Numbered from the stretch's first letter, positions 23,135-31,025 are shown. The stretch: DNA of 33,401 bases from JAHWJR01 sp035942035 (GCA_035942035.1 DASZDK010000015.1:1-33401); one strand, 5' to 3'. Notes: generated by a model from the sequence alone, not told the origin. Translations and numbers: made by a program.

Positions 23135-23992
23135 ATGTCGGTAGGGTCAGCCCGAAACGCGGCCTCGGGCCGGCAGGGCCGCGACAATGACCTCGTGCTG
23201 ATCCACCTCATCGCCGACTATGGCCACGGAGACTTGGCGTTCGCCGAGGTCCGCCAGCGGCTGGCCCGCCTCGTCCCTGAGGCCGAGGTCTTCGTCACCC
23301 CGGTCCCCCCCTTCGACACGGTGAGTGCGGGGTTCTGCGCCGCCCAACTGGCGCTGACCGACGGGCCGGAGGGCCGCCTCGTGTACACCAACGTCGCCCC
23401 CCGAGGCGACCAGCCCGACCCCCGCCCCGGCAACCAGGGCGAGCGGTTGATCGCCGCTCTGCCCGACACCGGCGCGGTGGTCGTCGGGGTCAACGCCCAA
23501 CACTGCTTCTCGTTCCTGCGACAGGAGGACGGTGAGCTCCGTGAGGTAGCGGTCCCCGACGCCGGCTCCCAGTTTCGCTCCCGGGACCTGTTCCCTGCGG
23601 TGGTCGCCGCCCTGGCCAGGGGCGACCGCCAGTGCCTGGGCGACCGGGTGCGCCCGGAGCTCGTCCCCCCGCCACCGGAGCGGGCCGTGGCCTACGTCGA
23701 CGGGTACGGGAACCTCAAGACCACCTGGTCCGAGGCACCGTGCGCGGTAGGCCAGCCGGTGCAGGTGTGCGTGGGTGGCTCGCGCGCCGTCGCCACGGTC
23801 ACCGACGGCACCTTCGCCGTGCACCACGGCGACATGTCGTTCGCACCGGGCAGCAGCGGCTGGCGACGGTCCGAGGGGGGCGAGCTGCGCTTCTACGAGC
23901 TCCTTCTCCGGGGAGGAAGTGCCGCTCGACGGCTGGGCAATCCAGAGGCGGGAGCGCCCGTCGATATCCGTCCCATCACTGTGACGGGATAG
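23135..23992 (+). CDS. SAM hydroxide adenosyltransferase-like protein (DUF62, fluorinase/chlorinase fold)
   Basis: 285 residues from ATG 23135 (AAGGGG 8 nt upstream). The frame is open far upstream but only as a shadow of minus-strand genes, and GTG near 23193 would start closer to the domain. The N-terminal domain has L-I-H-L-I-A-D-Y-G-H-G-D, where classical members read LTDFGxxD, then V-P-P-F-D-T-V-S-A-G-F and V-Y-T-N-V-A-P-R. The C-terminal beta domain has V-A-Y-V-D-G-Y-G-N-L-K-T-T (family D-x-FGN-T region) and R-F-Y-E-L-L-L-R. Family members use water to split SAM into adenosine and methionine; a few halogenate. Nothing here indicates halogenation. The substrate-side aspartate motif is altered, so activity is uncertain. 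Confidence 0.8.
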   Translation: MSVGSARNAASGRQGRDNDLVLIHLIADYGHGDLAFAEVRQRLARLVPEAEVFVTPVPPFDTVSAGFCAAQLALTDGPEGRLVYTNVAPRGDQPDPRPGNQGERLIAALPDTGAVVVGVNAQHCFSFLRQEDGELREVAVPDAGSQFRSRDLFPAVVAALARGDRQCLGDRVRPELVPPPPERAVAYVDGYGNLKTTWSEAPCAVGQPVQVCVGGSRAVATVTDGTFAVHHGDMSFAPGSSGWRRSEGGELRFYELLLRGGSAARRLGNPEAGAPVDIRPITVTG

Positions 23993-24021
23993 CCGAGGCA
24001 GGCCGCCAGTACCTGGCTCGC

Positions 24022-25167
24022 TCAGACGTGCTGGGGGCGGCGAGCGTCCCGGAGATCCGCCACCTCGAGCTGGTGGGCCACGTCGGTGGGCGAGACGATA
24101 CCGACCAGGCGCTCGCCGTCGAGCACCAGGGCTCGCCCGTCGGAGCCGTCGGCCAGGCGGGGGAGCAGGTCGGCCAGCGACTCGTCGGGTCGGGCGACGG
24201 CGACCTCGTCGAGCGGGCAGGCGATGTCGGCCACGGTGGTGGTGGACCGCCGGTCGGCCGGCAGCTGCTTCACCCGGTTGAGGGTGACCAAGCCGGCAGG
24301 CCTGCCGGTGCGGTCGACCAGCGGGAAGCTCGAATAGCGGCTGGAGAAGACGTGGTCGTCGATGAGCCGGGAGACGGGAAGGTCGGATGGCACCACCACG
24401 GGTTCGGAGGTCATGACCTGGTCGACCCGGACGTCACCGACGGCGTGCCGAACCTGGGCGTGGTGCTCTTCGGCGCCGGCGGCGTTGGTGAGGAACCAGC
24501 CGATCAGCACCAGCCACAGTCCGCCCCCGCCCGCGCCGCCCACGAAGTCGATCAAGCCCAGGACCACTAGGAGCCAGCCGAAGGCCCGCCCGGCGCGGGC
24601 GGCGGTGAGCGAGGCGCCGAGGCGGTCACCGCGGCGCTTCCACAGCAACCCCCGCAGGATCCGCCCCCCGTCGAGCGGCGCCGCCGGCACGAGGTTGAAC
24701 ATGGCCAGCACGACGTTGATGACGGCGAGCCAGCCGAACACGCCCACGGTGATGCCCGGAGCCCCGAGCCTCTCGAGCATCACGGCGATGGCGCCGAAGG
24801 CGGCGCCGAGCACCACGCTGACCAGCGGTCCCACGCCCGCCACGCGGATCTCGGCGCCGGGGTCGCCGGGCTCGCCCCGGAGCCGGGCCACACCGCCGAA
24901 GAGCCACAGCACGATCCCGTCGACCTCCACGCCGTTGCGCTGGGCCACCACGGCATGGGACACCTCGTGGGCCAGGATCGAGGCCAGGAAGACCACCCCG
25001 GCGGCCACGCCGGCGATCACGTAGGCGGTGGGCTCGAGGCCCGGATGCTGCTGCGGAAAGCGCCCGGCGGCGAGGCCGAAGGTGATGAGCACGAAGATCA
25101 GGAACACGGTCCAGTTCACGCCGACGTCGACCCCGGCGATGCGACCCAGCCGTACGGATTCGTTCAC
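24022..25167 (-). CDS. Site-2 protease family (M50) membrane metalloprotease with CBS pair
   Basis: 381 residues. Helix 2 contains A-H67-E68-V-S-H71, the zinc-binding HExxH. N-L-V-P-A-A-P-L-D166-G-G supplies the third ligand in a later helix. About six membrane segments fill residues 15-235. Two CBS motifs follow (about 247-365: V-D-Q-V-M-T-S-E-P-V-V-V, F-P-L-V-D-R-T-G-R-P-A-G-L-V-T, and L-V-G-I-V-S-P-T-D-V-A), which in relatives bind adenine nucleotides and gate the protease. It cuts transmembrane substrates such as anti-sigma factors. The natural substrate is unknown; the stress sigma promoter before hsp20 makes an anti-sigma target worth considering, without direct evidence. It ends 29 bp from the convergent DUF62 gene. 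Confidence 0.92.
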   Translation of the reverse strand: MNESVRLGRIAGVDVGVNWTVFLIFVLITFGLAAGRFPQQHPGLEPTAYVIAGVAAGVVFLASILAHEVSHAVVAQRNGVEVDGIVLWLFGGVARLRGEPGDPGAEIRVAGVGPLVSVVLGAAFGAIAVMLERLGAPGITVGVFGWLAVINVVLAMFNLVPAAPLDGGRILRGLLWKRRGDRLGASLTAARAGRAFGWLLVVLGLIDFVGGAGGGGLWLVLIGWFLTNAAGAEEHHAQVRHAVGDVRVDQVMTSEPVVVPSDLPVSRLIDDHVFSSRYSSFPLVDRTGRPAGLVTLNRVKQLPADRRSTTTVADIACPLDEVAVARPDESLADLLPRLADGSDGRALVLDGERLVGIVSPTDVAHQLEVADLRDARRPQHV

Positions 25168-25293
25168 GCCCTGCCTCCCCGCGCCGCCACGGGAGCCCCT
25201 CTACCCCCGCGCCCGCTTCGCTTCACGCCGTGCCGATGAGCCGGGCGCGGGCGCGGGAACAAGTCGAGGTGGCGAGGCGTTGGACACGGGGTA

Positions 25294-25307
25294 GTTGCAT
25301 ATGCAAC
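25294..25307. promoter_or_regulatory. Perfect 14-bp palindrome before pirin
   Basis: GTTGCATATGCAAC is fully self-complementary and lies 23 bp upstream of the pirin start codon, where a repressor would block transcription. The core TTGCATATGCAA is typical of MarR-family operators. No MarR-type gene is in the window, so the regulator would act from elsewhere. It is also one of the few AT-containing islands in this GC-rich gap. Confidence 0.7.
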
Positions 25308-25330
25308 GATGTCCATGACGGAGGCCCCCC

Positions 25331-26299
25331 ATGCCCGCTGTGACCGCTGACACCCTGCAGTTGCCGCGCCTGGCCCGGCCCGGCGCCGACGACCTCGACC
25401 GGCCCGTCCGCTCGGTGACCACCGCGCCCCGCGGCTACGAGGGGGAGGGCTTCCCCGTGCGTCGCGCCTTCGCCGGTGTCGACCGGGCCGATCTCGACCC
25501 GTTCGTCCACATGGATCAGATGGGCGAGGTCGACTACGGGCCCCATGAGCCCCGGGGGACCTCGTGGCACCCGCACCGCGGCTTCGAGACGGTGACCTAC
25601 ATGATCGACGGGACCTTCCAGCACCAGGACTCCCACGGTGGCGGCGGGATCATCACCGACGGCGCCACCCAGTGGATGACGGCGGGGCGGGGCATCCTTC
25701 ACATCGAGACACCGCCCGAGGCGCTGGTGGTCAGTGGCGGCAAGTTCCACGGCATCCAGCTGTGGGTCAACCTTCCGGCCAAGGACAAGATGGTCCCGCC
25801 CCGCTACCAGAACCTCGAGGGCGACCAGGTCACGCTGCTGGCTTCGGACGACGGTGGCGCCCTGGTCCGGGTCATCGCCGGCGACGTCGGCGGCCACGCC
25901 GGGCCGGGCTCCACCCACACCCCGATCACGCTGGTGCACGCCACCGTGTCCCCGGGCGGCCGTTTGGTCCTGCCGTGGCGGCGCGACTTCAACGCGTTGG
26001 TCTACGTCCTGCGTGGCTCGGGCCGGGTGGGGGCCGAGGGCCGGCCGGTGAGCTCGGGGCAACTCACCGTGTTCGGTCGTGGCGACCATCTCACCGTCGA
26101 CGCCGATGTCCGCCAGGACAGCCGTCACCCCGACCTCGAGGTCCTGGTGCTGGGCGGACGGCCCCTGCGCGAGCCCGTGGCCACCTACGGGCCCTTCGTG
26201 ATGAACACCCGCGCCGAGCTGGCCCAGGCGGTGGAGGACTTCCAGGCCGGCCGGCTTGGCGTCGTGCCCCCCGGCGCCCTCATGCCGTACCGCGGCTAG
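25331..26299 (+). CDS. Pirin family bicupin protein
   Basis: 322 residues from ATG 25331 with ACGGAGG 6-7 nt upstream. The N-terminal cupin carries D-P-F-V-H-M-D, G-P-H-E-P-R-G-T-S-W-H-P-H-R-G-F-E-T-V-T-Y and G-A-T-Q-W-M-T-A-G-R-G-I-L-H-I-E. These supply the three histidines and glutamate that bind a single Fe (or other metal). The Pirin C-terminal cupin begins near 195 (H-A-T-V-S-P-G-G-R-L-V-L-P) and includes V-Y-V-L-R-G-S-G-R-V-G and the end motif F-V-M-N-T-R-A-E-L. Bacterial pirins include quercetin dioxygenases and enzyme-binding modulators; the role here is open. A strong palindrome upstream and a GC palindrome downstream suggest a single-gene unit. Confidence 0.95.
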   Translation: MPAVTADTLQLPRLARPGADDLDRPVRSVTTAPRGYEGEGFPVRRAFAGVDRADLDPFVHMDQMGEVDYGPHEPRGTSWHPHRGFETVTYMIDGTFQHQDSHGGGGIITDGATQWMTAGRGILHIETPPEALVVSGGKFHGIQLWVNLPAKDKMVPPRYQNLEGDQVTLLASDDGGALVRVIAGDVGGHAGPGSTHTPITLVHATVSPGGRLVLPWRRDFNALVYVLRGSGRVGAEGRPVSSGQLTVFGRGDHLTVDADVRQDSRHPDLEVLVLGGRPLREPVATYGPFVMNTRAELAQAVEDFQAGRLGVVPPGALMPYRG

Positions 26300-26316
26300 A
26301 AGCCGGCGACAGGTGT

Positions 26317-26336
26317 CCCGCCGGCGCGCCGGCGGG
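26317..26336. terminator. Perfect 20-bp GC palindrome after pirin
   Basis: CCCGCCGGCG (26317-26326) and its complement CGCCGGCGGG (26327-26336) form an uninterrupted palindrome 18 bp after the pirin stop. No T-run follows, as is common in actinobacteria, so its action as terminator is inferred from place and stability. Confidence 0.5.
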
Positions 26337-26382
26337 GGCGATTCGAGCAGGCAGTATGCACCCAAGGGGGTAAGGAGCCTTC

Positions 26383-26532
26383 ATGTGGCGCATCGTCGGA
26401 GTCCTGCTCGCCGTCATCGTCGCCCTGAGCGTCGCCGGGCTGGTCCTGCGGGCGGTGCGGTGGCTGCTCATCGTCGCCCTCGTGCTCGCCGTGGTTGGGG
26501 CCGTGGCGGCCAGCTCGACCCGGAAGCGCTGA
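26383..26532 (+). CDS. 49-residue membrane peptide
   Basis: ATG 26383 follows AAGGAG (26373-26378) at good spacing. The product starts M-W-R-I-V-G-V-L-L-A. It is almost entirely hydrophobic, with two segments (about 4-22 and 25-43) separated by L-R-A-V-R-W, and ends S-S-T-R-K-R. The basic turn and tail suggest a small two-helix hairpin membrane protein. No family is recognised. It lies between pirin and the PsiE-like gene; the ribosome binding site and codon usage support it as real. Confidence 0.6.
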   Translation: MWRIVGVLLAVIVALSVAGLVLRAVRWLLIVALVLAVVGAVAASSTRKR

Positions 26533-26615
26533 CCCCCCGCCGGCGCCCATGGTGGTGAGCCCGCCAGGCGGTGGCTGATGGTGCGTTTTTCCGGCCGGCA
26601 CGGCGAGACTGTGGC

Positions 26616-27185
26616 ATGACCATCGCCGGGGAGACGCAGGACCCTACGCAGGAAGGTCGCGACCGCACCGAGGATCGCCAGGAACGCACCGAGGTGGCCG
26701 CCGAGGCCGCCGAGCAGCGCCACGACGTGGTCGCCCGGATCACCGACCGGAGCCTCCACGTCGCCGAGGACGTGATCTACGCCATCACCGGCCTCCTCCT
26801 GGTGGGCGGGGCCCTGGTCGTGGCGGTGCACGCCGCCTACAAGTTCGCCACCAGCGTTTCCGACGGCGTCATCTCCGCAGTCGAGTCCTCGGTCAGCTCG
26901 CTGCTCATCGTGTTCATCCTCGTCGAGCTGCTCAGCGCCGTCCGCACCATCATCACCGAGCGCCAGCTCGTCGCCGAGCCCTTCCTCGTCGTGGGCATCC
27001 TGGCCGCCATCAAGGAGATGGTGTCGCTGTCGACCTTCCGCCTCCACGATCAGTCGGTCACCGACGCCATGGTGACCGTGGGCAGCTTGGCAGGCGTGGT
27101 CATCGGTCTGACCCTCGCCATCCTCGTCCTCCGCCGCAGCCGGCTGGCCGAGGAAGCGTCCGAGGAGACGCCGACCCCCGAGTGA
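26616..27185 (+). CDS. PsiE-like phosphate-starvation-inducible family membrane protein
   Basis: 189 residues from ATG 26616; the frame is open back to 26571 but without a binding site. A charged N-terminal 35 residues (Q-E-G-R-D-R-T-E-D-R-Q-E-R-T-E) precede four hydrophobic segments (about 57-77, 89-110, 124-145, 152-174). Characteristic PsiE-type features are V-A-E-D-V-I-Y-A-I-T-G-L-L-L in helix 1, L-L-I-V-F-I-L-V-E-L-L-S-A-V-R and a basic turn T-E-R-Q-L-V-A-E-P-F-L-V-V-G-I-L-A-A-I-K. Function is unknown; in E. coli psiE responds to phosphate starvation and cAMP. It is followed after 95 bp by another membrane protein. Confidence 0.8.
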   Translation: MTIAGETQDPTQEGRDRTEDRQERTEVAAEAAEQRHDVVARITDRSLHVAEDVIYAITGLLLVGGALVVAVHAAYKFATSVSDGVISAVESSVSSLLIVFILVELLSAVRTIITERQLVAEPFLVVGILAAIKEMVSLSTFRLHDQSVTDAMVTVGSLAGVVIGLTLAILVLRRSRLAEEASEETPTPE

Positions 27186-27280
27186 TCCACGGGCCGCCGC
27201 CCCCGGCGCCGGCCACCCACGTGTTGATGGAGCCGCACTGCGTGGGGTACGGAGGCGGGAACCCCGAGTCGAGGAGGACC

Positions 27281-27733
27281 GTGACGCTGTCGAGGCTGGC
27301 CGCCGACGTGGGCAAGGGGCTGTTCGCCGGAGCGGCGGGGACCGCCGCCATGACGGCCTCGAGCACGGTCGAGGCCCGGCTCCGGGGCCGGGCCGACAGC
27401 TCGGCCCCGGCGACCGCCGCCGGCGCCCTCCTCGGGGTCGAGCCGGTGGACGACGATGGCCGGAAGCGGTTCAACAACCTCGTGCACTGGGGGTACGGCA
27501 CCGTGTGGGGAGCCGCACGCGGGGCGATCTCGGCAACCGGACTTCGGGCCGTGCCCGCCACCCTGGTCCATCTGGGGGCGGTGTGGGGCTCCGAGCAGGT
27601 GGTGCTCCCGGCGACGGGCGCCGCCCCGCCCGCCACCCAGTGGGGGGCCAAGGAGATCGCCATCGACGTGTTCCACCACGCGGTGTACGTCGTGGCGACG
27701 GCGCTGGCCTACGCCTGGCTCGACCGGGACTGA
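27281..27733 (+). CDS. Small membrane protein, DUF1440-like
   Basis: 150 residues from GTG 27281, chosen because GAGGAGG ends 3 nt upstream; the frame is open to 27182 but that part is P/G-rich and unlike protein. Segments: L-F-A-G-A-A-G-T-A-A-M-T-A-S-S (helix with small residues, about 15-30), N-L-V-H-W-G-Y-G-T-V-W-G-A-A-R-G (about 66-85), G-A-V-W-G-S-E-Q-V-V-L-P-A (about 100-115) and H-A-V-Y-V-V-A-T-A-L-A-Y-A-W-L (about 134-148). The HW-G-G-W-G pattern resembles DUF1440/DUF6789-type inner membrane proteins of unknown role; the family is a guess. The 3' end lies in a palindrome shared with the next gene. Confidence 0.65.
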   Translation: MTLSRLAADVGKGLFAGAAGTAAMTASSTVEARLRGRADSSAPATAAGALLGVEPVDDDGRKRFNNLVHWGYGTVWGAARGAISATGLRAVPATLVHLGAVWGSEQVVLPATGAAPPATQWGAKEIAIDVFHHAVYVVATALAYAWLDRD

Positions 27734-27743
27734 CCCGGGTCAG
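27730..27743. terminator. Palindrome containing both stop codons of convergent genes
   Basis: CTGACCCGGGTCAG is a perfect 14-bp palindrome. Its two TGA triplets (27731-27733 on plus, 27742-27740 on minus) are the stop codons of the converging genes. It could be a compact two-way terminator. The stem is short and no T-run follows. Confidence 0.45.
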
Positions 27744-27913
27744 GCCAGTCCGCCGGGACCCTTGCCGCCCTGGGCGTAGCCCTCCTCCTCCTTGTCCTTC
27801 TCCTCCTCGGCCAACTCCTCGGTGATGCCGACCTCGTGGGTACCGGTCCCGCCTTCGGTGGGCGGGCGGTCGGGCCCCGCGTCGGGCCCGGTCGAGTCCT
27901 CTGGTTCGGTCAT
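27740..27913 (-). CDS. 57-residue acidic protein, unknown
   Basis: ATG 27913 has AAGGAG about 9 nt upstream. The product is polar and acidic (T-E-P-E-D-S-T-G-P-D, then E-E-L-A-E-E-E-K-D-K-E-E-E-G) and ends in a G-rich tail. It has no membrane segment and is probably disordered. Codon bias is weak evidence at this length, but the ribosome binding site is good. The frame continues upstream to 27970 without a better start. Confidence 0.5.
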   Translation of the reverse strand: MTEPEDSTGPDAGPDRPPTEGGTGTHEVGITEELAEEEKDKEEEGYAQGGKGPGGLA

Positions 27914-28132
27914 GGCACAGCTCCTTGTCTCGCGGCCGTGTAGTCCGTTCCCCTCACCGCCGCCCTCCATGCCGGCGGCGGGACGCGGGAGTGCGTGGCT
28001 CAGCGGGGGCGCACCACCAACAGCCCCTGCTCGATCCCGTTCACCACCACCGCGCCGGAGTCGAAGAAGGCTTCTCCTGGACCTGGCTTGCCCCGCCGGG
28101 CGTCCGTGGTGTCGTCCGCCGGCCCCGCCCCT

Positions 28133-28225
28133 CTAGCGGGCCAGGGCGACGATCACGTCGGCCAGCACCAGCGACACCAGTGCGACCAGCAGGACGATGA
28201 CGATCGTCCGACGCCACCGGTACAT
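28133..28225 (-). CDS. Possible 30-residue single-helix membrane peptide
   Basis: ATG 28225 to TAG 28133-28135 encodes M-Y-R-W-R-R-T-I-V-I-V-L-L-V-A-L-V-S-L-V, a basic start followed by one long hydrophobic helix ending A-L-A-R. No clear ribosome binding site precedes it. The rest of the 27914-28269 gap shows no other supported gene. Confidence 0.3.
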   Translation of the reverse strand: MYRWRRTIVIVLLVALVSLVLADVIVALAR

Positions 28226-28269
28226 GGCGACAGGTTAGGTCTGCGGGACCCGGCGCCGAGGGCGGGGGC

Positions 28270-28452
28270 TCACGGGCGGGCCAGGTCGCACACGGCTCCC
28301 CTGGTGACCCGTACCAGCTCGGGCGGGGCGATGGCGAAGTTCACGTTCGGCGTGCCGGCCGCGGCCCACACCTCGCCGTGGAGCACGGTGAAGCCGAGCT
28401 CGGCTCCGGCCGCCACCACCCGGCGCACATTGGGATGGAGCCCCTCGGTCAC
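28270..28452 (-). pseudogene. YbaK/EbsC-type deacylase with internal deletion
   Basis: The frame from GTG 28452 encodes 60 residues. The start, L-H-P-N-V-R-R-V-V-A-A-G-A-E-L-G-F, matches the N-terminus of YbaK/EbsC (aminoacyl-tRNA deacylase-like) proteins. It then joins directly to E-V-W-A-A-A-G-T-P-N-V-N-F and L-V-R-V-T-R-G-A-V-C-D-L, which match the extreme C-terminus. About 100 residues of the normal ~160-residue domain are missing, including the catalytic lysine region, with the frame preserved. It follows the sugar dehydrogenase gene by 25 bp. The deletion is inferred from my knowledge of the family pattern. A functional minimal protein is unlikely. Confidence 0.6.
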
Positions 28453-28477
28453 GCCCAGCAGCACCCCTGAGCCGGCG

Positions 28478-29650
28478 TCACCCCGGGCTCCGGTCCGTCT
28501 CCTCGGCGACGGGCACGGCCCGGTAGATCGAGCCGTTGGCCGAGGCGAAGACCAGCTCGCCGTCGGCGTCCTCGCCGATGTGGGTGAGCTGGGGCACCTT
28601 GGCCACCTCCGGGCGCACGTCGGTGGCGCCTCCCTCGGGGGTGCCCCGCAAGGACCACAGGGTGCCGGCGCAGAAGTCGCCGTAGAGGTAGCGTCGCACC
28701 AGCTCGGGGAACTGCGTCCCGCCGTAGACGGGGCCGCCGATGACGGAGCACCCCTCGTCGTGGCCGTAGGTGGCCACGGGGGCCACCAGCTCGCCGGTCG
28801 GGTCGAGCTCATGGTCGCTGATCCGGGTGGTGCCCTCGTAGGCGCTCCACCCCAGGTTCTTCGGCGGCTCGTCCGGCTCCAGGCGGACGCGGTTCACCTC
28901 CTCCACCTCGTCCTGGCCGACGTCGGCCACCCACAGCTCGTCGAGGGCGGGATCGAGCCAGAACCGCCACGGGTTGCGGAGGCCGACGACCACCGGCTCC
29001 CACACGAGCGCCTCGGCGTCGACGTCGGCGGCCAGGATCTTGCCCAGGTGCTGGGCGGTGTCCTGGGCGGTGCGGTTGGAGTCGAAGGCGCCCCCGCCGT
29101 CACCCAGGCCGAGGTGAAGCCTGCCGTCGGGGCCGAAGGCGAGCTGCCCGCCGTTGTGGTTGGCCTCGGGCTGGTCCACGAACAACAGCTCCCGAACCGG
29201 CTCGGCGCGGATCGACCGCCGGTCGGGCTCCGCCGCGAACTCGGCCACCCGGGTGTCGCCGGCGAGGTCGGACCAGTGCAGGAACAGGCGCCCGTTGGTG
29301 GTGAAGCCGGGATGGAAGGCGATGCCGAGGAGGCCCGTCTCGGTGCCGGCGCCGACCTCATCCGAGAGGTCCAGAGCGAGGGCCTGGTCGTCGTCCTCGA
29401 TGCGCACGACCCGCCCAGACTGCTCGAGCACCCACAGCGCATCGGGATCTCCCGGTGCGGCGCCGACGTAGGTGGGGCGGTCCAGGCCGCTGGTGAACCG
29501 CACGACGTCGAAGTGGTGCGCCGGCTGGACGACCGGAGCGCTCTCGGGCACGGTGGAGGTGACGAGCTGCGACCGACCGCAGCCCACGAGGGTCACTGCC
29601 GCCAATATGCCCAGCACGGGCGCCAGCAGCAAGGCTTCCGAACGACGCAC
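28478..29650 (-). CDS. Glucose/sorbosone-type PQQ-dependent dehydrogenase lipoprotein
   Basis: 390 residues from GTG 29650; AGGGTG lies about 7 nt upstream. The lipoprotein signal has a hydrophobic core and L-V-G-C24. The six-bladed beta-propeller of the soluble glucose dehydrogenase/HHIP family follows: F-T-S-G-L-D-R-P-T-Y-V, E-T-G-L-L-G-I-A-F-H-P-G-F, F-L-H-W-S-D-L-A, N-H-N-G-G-Q-L-A-F-G-P-D-G (catalytic-site histidine and PQQ contacts), G-L-G-D-G-G-G, G-L-R-N-P-W-R-F, W-V-A-D-V-G-Q-D and Y-G-D-F-C-A-G. It oxidises sugars or related alcohols outside the membrane if PQQ is available; many actinobacterial members have unknown substrates. It diverges from the GT-C-like gene. Confidence 0.88.
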   Translation of the reverse strand: MRRSEALLLAPVLGILAAVTLVGCGRSQLVTSTVPESAPVVQPAHHFDVVRFTSGLDRPTYVGAAPGDPDALWVLEQSGRVVRIEDDDQALALDLSDEVGAGTETGLLGIAFHPGFTTNGRLFLHWSDLAGDTRVAEFAAEPDRRSIRAEPVRELLFVDQPEANHNGGQLAFGPDGRLHLGLGDGGGAFDSNRTAQDTAQHLGKILAADVDAEALVWEPVVVGLRNPWRFWLDPALDELWVADVGQDEVEEVNRVRLEPDEPPKNLGWSAYEGTTRISDHELDPTGELVAPVATYGHDEGCSVIGGPVYGGTQFPELVRRYLYGDFCAGTLWSLRGTPEGGATDVRPEVAKVPQLTHIGEDADGELVFASANGSIYRAVPVAEETDRSPG

Positions 29651-29690
29651 AGTAGGGCACCCTAATACGGGTTGGTAGCATCGTGGGATC

Positions 29691-31025
29691 GTGCGCCTGC
29701 CGCTGACCGTCTGCCTCGCCCTGGCCGGAACGTCGATGCTCCTGGTGCTGCCGGCGCCCTCCTACGACGCGTGGGCGTGGCTGCTGTGGGGCGCCGAGGT
29801 GGTGTCCGGCGACCTGTCGACGCTGGAGGGCCCGGCGTTGAAGCCCCTGCCCGTGGCCGTGTCCACCGTCCTGGCCGGGCTCGGCTCTGCGGGCCCATGG
29901 GTGTGGGTGTTCCTTGCCCGGGCCGCCGCCGGGGTGGCGGCGTGGCTGGCGTTTCGGCTGGCCCGCCGCCTGGCCGGCGGTTCGGTGATCGCCGGAGGGC
30001 TCGCCGCTGCCGGCGTCGTGCTGTGCGGCGGGTACCTGGCGTACGCCTCGGAAGGAGCGGCCGAAGGGATGCTGCTGGCCCTGGCTCTCGCCGCCGTCGA
30101 GGCGTGGCGGGCGGGTCGGCCTCGCTGGGCCCTGGCCGCCGCGGTGGCCTGTGCCCTGCTGCGGGCCGAGACGTGGCCCTTCCTCGCCGTGGCCGCGGTC
30201 GTGACCTGGCGGCGGTGGCCCCAGGACCGCTGGCTGCTCGCCACGGTCGCCCTCCTCGTGCCCGCCGCCTGGTTCGTGCCGGAGCTGATCGGGTCGGGCG
30301 AGATCCTGCGCTCAGCGGGGCGGGCCCGGGTGCCCAATCCCGGCCAGCCGGCCCTCGCCGACGTCCCCGTGCTGGCGTCGTTGCGGGCCGGCGTGGGCCT
30401 CGTGTTGTGGCCCCTGTGGGCGGGGGTGGGCGTGCTGGCGTGGGCGGCGTCGATGCGCCGGGACGAGGCGGCACGGATCGCCCTGGTCCCCGCCGCCGTC
30501 GGCGTGGTGTGGATCGCCCTGGTCGCCGCCATGGCCCAGGCCGGGTTCTCGGGTGAGCCCCGCTACGCCCTTCCCGGTGCCGCCCTAGTGGCGTCGAGCG
30601 GCGCCGTCGGACTGGTCGTCGCCGGCCGACGACTGCCGCCGCACCGCGGCACCGCTCTCGCCACCATGACCCTCCTCGTGGCGACCGCGGCGGTACCGCG
30701 CGTCGCCGGTCTCGGCGACCTGCGGCGGGCGCAGGCCCACCAGTGGGCGCTCCAGGGCGACCTGGCGCGGGCGCTCGACGAGGCCGGCGGGGCCGAGCTG
30801 GTGCTCGGTTGCGGCGTTCCCTACGTGGGACCGCTGCGTGGTCCGGTCGCCGCCTACCGCCTGGGCGTCCCCAAGCACGTGGTGGAGCCCGACCGAGCGC
30901 CCCAGGCTCCCGGGGTCGTCTTGCGCTCCCGGCTGACGCCGGAGGAGCGGCCGGCGCCGGCGGTCCCCGCCGGCTTCCGCCAGGTCGCCGACGCCGGCGC
31001 CTGGCAGGTGTTCAGCTCCTGCTGA
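29691..31025 (+). CDS. Polytopic membrane protein, GT-C glycosyltransferase-like
   Basis: 444 residues from GTG 29691. About ten hydrophobic segments fill residues 1-345. A first outside loop, A-P-S-Y-D-A-W-A-W-L-L-W-G, carries the acidic residue typical of GT-C lipid-sugar glycosyltransferases. R-A-E-T-W-P-F-L-A and E-P-R-Y-A-L-P-G are further polar motifs between helices. The C-terminal about 100 residues form a soluble domain (E-L-V-L-G-C-G-V-P-Y-V-G-P, V-A-Y-R-L-G-V-P). Such proteins move sugars from polyprenyl-phosphate carriers to outer envelope polymers. The assignment rests on topology and the SYD-W motif, not on a confirmed family. It stands alone between divergent genes. Confidence 0.75.
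   Translation: MRLPLTVCLALAGTSMLLVLPAPSYDAWAWLLWGAEVVSGDLSTLEGPALKPLPVAVSTVLAGLGSAGPWVWVFLARAAAGVAAWLAFRLARRLAGGSVIAGGLAAAGVVLCGGYLAYASEGAAEGMLLALALAAVEAWRAGRPRWALAAAVACALLRAETWPFLAVAAVVTWRRWPQDRWLLATVALLVPAAWFVPELIGSGEILRSAGRARVPNPGQPALADVPVLASLRAGVGLVLWPLWAGVGVLAWAASMRRDEAARIALVPAAVGVVWIALVAAMAQAGFSGEPRYALPGAALVASSGAVGLVVAGRRLPPHRGTALATMTLLVATAAVPRVAGLGDLRRAQAHQWALQGDLARALDEAGGAELVLGCGVPYVGPLRGPVAAYRLGVPKHVVEPDRAPQAPGVVLRSRLTPEERPAPAVPAGFRQVADAGAWQVFSSC

Noticed and set aside
28000..28152. Minus-strand open frame ending N-G-I-E-Q-G-L-L-V-V-R-P-R
   Set aside because: No usable start codon or ribosome binding site and too short to judge; it could be a gene fragment but is not supported.
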